From: Candidatus Effluviviaceae Genus V sp.
GTDB lineage: Bacteria; Joyebacterota; Joyebacteria; Joyebacterales; Joyebacteraceae
Reading direction: 5' to 3'
DNA: 45,465 bases
Assembly: GCA_014728125.1 (NCBI GenBank)
Contig: WJMD01000004.1
Location: forward strand, 1-45,465
Shown: one piece after another, positions 41,756 through 45,465 of the stretch
Layout of the letters: every line of letters begins with the position of its first letter
Position numbering within the stretch: position 1 is the stretch's first letter
Position numbers and translations under genes: made by a program
Notes under the pieces: generated by a model
Databases searched by the model: none
Seen by the model: only the letters and a program-made list of their open reading frames with translations
Told to the model about the DNA's origin: nothing

Positions 41756-42757
41756 TCATCGCTCGATGACCTCGACGGTGTCCCCCGGTGAGAGAACGTG
41801 GTCGAGACCTACCTCCTGCCCTTCGTGTCGGGCGGACGGTCCCCAGATCCTCGCCCGCTCCGCGGAGGCGGCCAAGTCCTTGTGGATCGTCTCTGCAAGA
41901 TCGAGGACCGTCGCGCCGTCAGGTACCGCATAGTCTACGGGATCGTCCGGCTCAGCCGGGTTTCTCGCCTTGATGACGATGCGTCCCACGAACGAGCACA
42001 GCGCCTCGCCGATCCTCGAGCGGACGCCTTCACCGAACGGATGCGCGAAGATGAGCGCCCCGCGCGCCCGTGTCCGGAGCTCATCGAGCGAGCCCGCGTC
42101 CGCCTCGTCGGCCCGCGTCGCCACCAGGACGGCCGGGCGCGCGTGCTCGCCGGAACCGATGCCCGCCGCCCCTGCCGGATCCCAGACCGCTCTCGTGTCG
42201 AGCTCCGTGAGACGCTCACCGATCACCCAGAGCACGAGTTCGAGGTCGGTTCGAAGGTCGACGACGACCGCGAGAAGACCGGCGTTCGAGACGGCCTCCT
42301 TCAGCCCGGCCGCATACGAGAGACTTGAGACGGGTTGGTCGTCGGAGAGCGGCGGGAGGTCGACGAGTTCGAACTCGTAAGCACCCACCGACATCATCCC
42401 GACGTTCGGCACGAGTGTCGTGTACGGATACGTCGCCGTCTCCGCCGGCGCGCCGGAGAGGGCGCAGAAGACGGTCGACTTCCCGGCGTTCGGAAGGCCG
42501 ACAAGACCGACCTGAGCCAGTCCCCTCTTCCTCACGGAGAAAGGGTCCTCGTGGACTTCGCGGGATCCTCTGACGGCGATGACGCGTTCGAGCTCACGGA
42601 CGCGTCTCGACAGCTTCTTGCCCAGCTCCTGGTATGGACCCTTGTACTCCGGCCAGTCGGCGAGATAGCCCCTCAGGATCGCGATCTCCTGATCGGGGGT
42701 CCTGCCCTTGGTCTCCTTCTTGATCTTGACCCGGAGGTCCTTGTGCGACATCGGCAC
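41756..42757 (-). CDS. DRG/Obg-like GTPase with TGS domain, degenerate G3/G4
   Basis: A 333-residue cytosolic protein. GTG 42757 has GGAGG eight bases upstream; ATG 42751 (331 residues) is the alternative. A helical N-terminus (KDLRVKIKKETKGRTPDQE) leads to a G domain with P-loop GLPNAGKST (87-95) and switch TATYPYTT, then a C-terminal TGS domain (VDYAVPDGATVLDLAETIH...LSPGDTVEVIER). This order is that of DRG-type ribosome-associated GTPases. Unusual: G3 reads DLPP where DxxG is expected, and the base-recognition NKxD is replaced by TRAD (about 214), so GTP specificity or hydrolysis may be altered. It lies 88 bases after the small HExxH gene and may be co-transcribed. Confidence 0.82.
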   Translation of the reverse strand: MPMSHKDLRVKIKKETKGRTPDQEIAILRGYLADWPEYKGPYQELGKKLSRRVRELERVIAVRGSREVHEDPFSVRKRGLAQVGLVGLPNAGKSTVFCALSGAPAETATYPYTTLVPNVGMMSVGAYEFELVDLPPLSDDQPVSSLSYAAGLKEAVSNAGLLAVVVDLRTDLELVLWVIGERLTELDTRAVWDPAGAAGIGSGEHARPAVLVATRADEADAGSLDELRTRARGALIFAHPFGEGVRSRIGEALCSFVGRIVIKARNPAEPDDPVDYAVPDGATVLDLAETIHKDLAASAERARIWGPSARHEGQEVGLDHVLSPGDTVEVIER

Positions 42758-42845
42758 GGCATCGTCCTCCACGATCCTCTCCCGCGGCGGCAGAACGGTC
42801 CGCTCGATCGGGCGACCGGAACTCCCGGTCGGGGTCACGTCCCGC

Positions 42846-43334
42846 TCAGCGGGAGACGCTCCCGACCCTCTTGTCGGCGTTGAAGATCGTCCAGTAATCG
42901 TCCTCGCTTGCCTCCGCCTCGTCCTCGCTGAAGCCGACGCGCTGCATGACGCGTACAACGAAGGCGTCGGCGTCCCGCTCCTGGTTGCGGCGGTCCGCTT
43001 TCGCCAGGTAGTAGTGCCCCCACTCGTGTGTGACCAGATACCAGGTACCGGTCACCGCCACCTTCGGGGCCCTGGACGCCATGTGATGGAGGTTGTGCAC
43101 GAACCCGAAGTCGTAGACTGGGATGATGGCACGGTGCTCGTCGTCGGTCAGCGTCACCTGACCGCCCGTCGTGTCCCAGTGTCTGAGGCGCAGCGACCTC
43201 GAGGAGTAGGAATCCCGGATACGGAGCGCCCGGTAGACGAGCGTCCCCACCTGGCTGTGGACGGTCGCCATGTAGCGGAACCCGGAGCGGACCCGCTTCA
43301 GCCACGCGACCTCGCTGTCGAGCTTGGTGCTCAC
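42846..43334 (-). CDS. small HExxH metalloprotease-like protein
   Basis: A 162-residue protein from GTG 43334, six bases after GGAGG; longer frames lack an SD. HEWGH (103-107) followed by ERDAD (119-123) matches the zinc-binding HExxH...ExxAD layout of M48-like gluzincins, though with only 11 residues between the two, much less than in typical M48 members. There is no signal peptide or membrane helix, so it would be cytosolic. The N-terminal half contains a basic, strand-rich region of unknown role, and the C-terminus ends in YWTIFNADKRVGSVSR. A minimal protease domain or a domain partner; the GTPase downstream is the only linked gene. Function uncertain. Confidence 0.62.
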   Translation of the reverse strand: MSTKLDSEVAWLKRVRSGFRYMATVHSQVGTLVYRALRIRDSYSSRSLRLRHWDTTGGQVTLTDDEHRAIIPVYDFGFVHNLHHMASRAPKVAVTGTWYLVTHEWGHYYLAKADRRNQERDADAFVVRVMQRVGFSEDEAEASEDDYWTIFNADKRVGSVSR

Positions 43335-43380
43335 GTTCTGCCTCCGCACAGGGCCCATCCGGAACCTCGGACCGTCCTGA

Positions 43381-43386
43381 ATCATA
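43381..43386 (-). promoter_or_regulatory. possible -10 element of the HExxH gene
   Basis: TATGAT on the minus strand directly after the peptidase terminator, with no convincing -35 at 16-18 bases. If used, transcription would begin near 43375, 40 bases before GTG 43334. Confidence 0.25.
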
Positions 43387-43391
43387 GCACG

Positions 43392-43426
43392 AAAAGGCGG
43401 GGACGGCACGAAGGCCGCCCCCGCCT
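43392..43426 (-). terminator. intrinsic terminator of the secreted metallopeptidase gene
   Basis: AGGCGGGG (43395-43402) pairs with CCCCGCCT (43419-43426), extended by CGGC/GCCG across one A-C mismatch. On the minus strand it is followed by TTTTCG. It lies about 50 bases after the stop of the metallopeptidase. Confidence 0.72.
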
Positions 43427-43477
43427 GTGATGTTCGTTCGACATGCGCAGGAGAACCCGGTCGCCCGCCGGGCCCTG

Positions 43478-45259
43478 CTACTTGAGGACCATCAGCTTAC
43501 CGCTTGCCGTCGTTCCGTCGATGTTGAGACGGGCGAAGTAGACGCCCGTCGCGACGGGCCGGCCCGTGCTGTCGAGACCGTCCCACCTGACCTCTCCGGG
43601 ACCGGCCGGACGGTGGCCGTTGACCAGGGTGCGCACCGCGCGTCCCGAGACGTCGTGGATCGTCACCTCGACACGCCCGCCGCCGGTCGGCACCGTGTAG
43701 GCGATCGACGTCGATGCAGCGAACGGGTTCGGTGATGCGGGCCTGAGCGCGAATGCGTACTCGCCGCCCTCCTCGACGCTCGTCTCGACCTGTTCGGCGT
43801 CGAACGTGTAGGTCATATCGTTGGCATTGTCCGTCTGGTTCGAGACGACCATCACGACCTCGCTCAGGCCGTCCCAGCCCTCGACGGTGATGTCGCCGTT
43901 GCCCCACGGGTTCAGGCTGATGTCACCGTATTCGCTGGTCGTCCCGCCTGACGTCTTCTGCAGTACGGACGCGCCGTTCGGGGTCGAGAGCGTCGCCGGA
44001 CCGTCGTACGCCAGATGCAGACCGGTCCATCCGGTTCCCGGGTTCGTGAAGCGGATGAAGTTCATGCCCATGTGATCAGGTCGGTAGGTGCTGTACGGCT
44101 CGCCGTCGACGATCGGGAACATGCCGAATGTCCGGGTGATCGAGACGAGCGGCCACGAGGCGCCCTCCGAGTAGTGCGCTCCGTCGCAGCGCGAGCCGGT
44201 GAACCAGTTCCACATGGCGAACTCGTGGAACTGCTCCTCGATCGTGGTGCCGTAGTTCGCGAGCACCATGTCGAGGTACTGGTAGACCGAGCTGTTGCCG
44301 CCGCACGCGTTCCAGTAGTCGCTGACGACGCCGGGGTCGACGTTCTCGGAGAGGAAGATGTTCCAGACACACGTTCCGTAGATCCGGAGCCCCGTGCCGT
44401 CCTCCCAGTCGAGCGAACGGTACGTCGAGTTGAAGTAGTAGGGAATGTACTGCGTGTAGTCGTCGATGCTGTCGTAGACCTGCTCCTCGGCCCACACCGC
44501 GGTGCACTCCATGTACCAGAGCTCCTCGGTGATGTCGACGGCCATCTGGCACGAGTGGTTGAACTCGTGAGCGACCGTGACCTTCATCGGGTCGGTCGGG
44601 TCGGGATAGCCGAAGCCGGCGTAGTCGTTGTCGATGACCACGTAGCTGGTGGCGGCGTTGCCGCTTCCGGTGTAGTAGGTCGGCTGGCAGTAGCCGTAGA
44701 CACCCGACAGGTTCTGGACGTAGATGTCGTACCGTTCGCACCCCCCGCCGCCGTCGGGGTCACCGGAGTCATCGGCAGGAGGGACGAAGCCCATGGCGGT
44801 CACTTCCTGATCGTATACGTACTCTGCCGCCGTGGCGACGGCGTCGCGGTAGGACGTGTTCGGCCAGTTGAGGATCTTGTGGGTGCCGCTCGTGTCGTAG
44901 TGGATCCTGAAGTGCTCAGTTGTGATCGACGCATCGCACGATGGGCGCGCACGCATCCGCGTCACGCGATCGGACACGTCGGCCGGGAGCTCCGGAAGTG
45001 CCCTGTAGATCTCGAGCGCCATCGGAGTGCCGCTCTTGTCGATGAGGCCGCCCCGAAGATCGGCATCGAGCTCGCCGGACTCGTAGAGAGCCTGCGCCTT
45101 CGCCAGGATCAGCTCGCTGATGTTCCCGCCGCGCTCCTGGAACGCCTGTTCGATCGCCCTGCGCGTGGTCATCTCCTCGACGTTCATCCTGGCACCCGCG
45201 CTCAAGGCGACGGCCAGCACCAGCACGACAACGAGAAGAACCGGAAGCTGCTTCCGCAT
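43478..45259 (-). CDS. secreted zinc metallopeptidase with type IX sorting domain
   Basis: A 593-residue protein from ATG 45259 (SD GGAGG eight bases upstream). Signal peptide MRKQLPVLLVVVLVLAVALSAGA; prodomain about 30-110; catalytic domain with the zinc motif VAHEFNHSCQ (231-235) and a downstream acidic segment EELWYMECTAVWAEE that can supply the third ligand, the pattern of MXAN_6640-type putative metallopeptidases. Cysteines (CERYD, YCQPTYY, SCQMA, ECTAV) suggest disulfides. A beta-rich module follows, then the C-terminal FlgD-like/Por-type sorting domain: RPASPNPFAASTSIAY, VSGRAVRTLV, RPVATGVYFARLNID and LMVLK. It should reach the cell surface or medium. It has its own promoter and terminator. 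Confidence 0.88.
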   Translation of the reverse strand: MRKQLPVLLVVVLVLAVALSAGARMNVEEMTTRRAIEQAFQERGGNISELILAKAQALYESGELDADLRGGLIDKSGTPMALEIYRALPELPADVSDRVTRMRARPSCDASITTEHFRIHYDTSGTHKILNWPNTSYRDAVATAAEYVYDQEVTAMGFVPPADDSGDPDGGGGCERYDIYVQNLSGVYGYCQPTYYTGSGNAATSYVVIDNDYAGFGYPDPTDPMKVTVAHEFNHSCQMAVDITEELWYMECTAVWAEEQVYDSIDDYTQYIPYYFNSTYRSLDWEDGTGLRIYGTCVWNIFLSENVDPGVVSDYWNACGGNSSVYQYLDMVLANYGTTIEEQFHEFAMWNWFTGSRCDGAHYSEGASWPLVSITRTFGMFPIVDGEPYSTYRPDHMGMNFIRFTNPGTGWTGLHLAYDGPATLSTPNGASVLQKTSGGTTSEYGDISLNPWGNGDITVEGWDGLSEVVMVVSNQTDNANDMTYTFDAEQVETSVEEGGEYAFALRPASPNPFAASTSIAYTVPTGGGRVEVTIHDVSGRAVRTLVNGHRPAGPGEVRWDGLDSTGRPVATGVYFARLNIDGTTASGKLMVLK

Positions 45260-45315
45260 CGCTCGGACCTCCATTCCGATCCAGTTGTGTCGGCCTACTA
45301 TGCTTCCAAGTATAC

Positions 45316-45344
45316 AGTGTAACACAACTTACATGCCGCGTCAA
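45316..45344 (-). promoter_or_regulatory. promoter of the secreted metallopeptidase
   Basis: On the minus strand: TTGACG (45339-45344), 17-base spacer, TACACT (45316-45321), in an AT-rich patch. Transcription would start near 45309, about 50 bases before the ATG. Confidence 0.66.
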
Positions 45345-45442
45345 GTCTCTGGCCTCTCTCTCTGTGTATGAGATGCGCCGGGCGGCGGCGCGTCGCTCCC
45401 GCGGAGGGTGTAGCTCCCGACGTGGCGGAGGCCGAAAAAGGC

Positions 45443-45465
45443 GTGGGGGCCGGAAAGGCCCCCAC
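45443..45465 (-). terminator. terminator hairpin of a gene beyond the right edge
   Basis: GTGGGGGCC (45443-45451) pairs perfectly with GGCCCCCAC (45457-45465), loop GGAAA. On the minus strand it is followed after CGCC by TTTTT (45435-45439), as expected for a terminator of a minus-strand gene lying outside the window. Confidence 0.6.

Noticed and set aside
1-45465. tRNA, rRNA, CRISPR, insertion sequence or prophage
   Set aside because: No cloverleaf, repeat-spacer array, transposase, integrase or terminal inverted repeats seen on either strand.

Overview
The window is GC-rich, tightly packed bacterial DNA. I count 34 protein genes, one of them cut by the left edge, and see no RNA gene, CRISPR array, insertion sequence or prophage. 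Large secreted peptidases carry a C-terminal FlgD-like / type IX secretion (Por-type) sorting domain ending in YFxRxxI(D/G)-type strands and a Lys tail. Alongside these are a class I two-subunit fumarase, a cytosolic group 3 [NiFe]-hydrogenase and a geranylgeranyl-reductase-like flavoprotein. This mix suits an uncultured lineage of or near the FCB superphylum (Eisenbacteria-, Krumholzibacteria- or Latescibacteria-like); that assignment is inference, as no marker gene is present. Most transcription units start with a recognisable TTGAC(A)-N17/18-TANNNT promoter, so housekeeping-sigma promoters can be read by eye.

Layout. 1-3127 (-): gingipain-type C25 peptidase, 3' end outside the window. 3564-5025 (-): fumarase alpha and beta behind a TTGACA/TAGAAT promoter with a leader hairpin. 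5135-12402 (-): six closely spaced genes (M24 peptidase, FAD-linked D-lactate/glycolate-type dehydrogenase, FemAB-like acyltransferase, flippase, small ribbon-helix-helix-like protein, sulfatase-like hydrolase), a mix of metabolism and envelope polysaccharide assembly. 12534-16360 (-): hydrogenase small and large subunits, maturation endopeptidase and a methyltransferase. 16650-23419 (+), divergent from the hydrogenase: receiver-histidine kinase, 94-residue Cys-rich protein, two unusual stand-alone receivers, a fused NfnA-NfnB bifurcating transhydrogenase, and a membrane sensor kinase. 23451-26125 (-): a second flippase and a GT4 glycosyltransferase, divergent from a DMT-family transporter (+). 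27163-30801 (-): a papain/beta-helix/fibronectin mosaic peptidase. 31096-33719 (+): geranylgeranyl-reductase-like protein and a beta-helix lipoprotein. 33755-37671 (-): a heterodimeric ABC exporter with an unusual structured leader. 37916-39167 (+): two diverged secreted paralogues sharing a SWGxxKxxYR end. 39395-40057 (-): LolA-like secreted protein. 40250-41713 (+): seven-repeat FG-GAP protein. 41756-43334 (-): TGS-domain GTPase with degenerate G motifs and a small HExxH protein. 43478-45259 (-): secreted metallopeptidase with a sorting domain.

How it fits together. Two themes dominate. The first is an export programme: three large secreted peptidases, beta-helix and beta-propeller surface proteins, two flippases, a glycosyltransferase and an ABC exporter. 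The second is a redox island, where a hydrogenase lies back to back with a phosphorelay that encloses an NADH/NADPH/ferredoxin transhydrogenase. This suggests that H2 turnover and pyridine-nucleotide balance are sensed or controlled together, and I consider it the most promising candidate for an undescribed system here. Other points worth checking are the ABC-exporter leader (three hairpins plus a U-run touching the start codon), a probable AUA start codon at 38601, a strong cruciform between the hydrogenase large subunit and its protease, and the SWGxxKxxYR paralogues.
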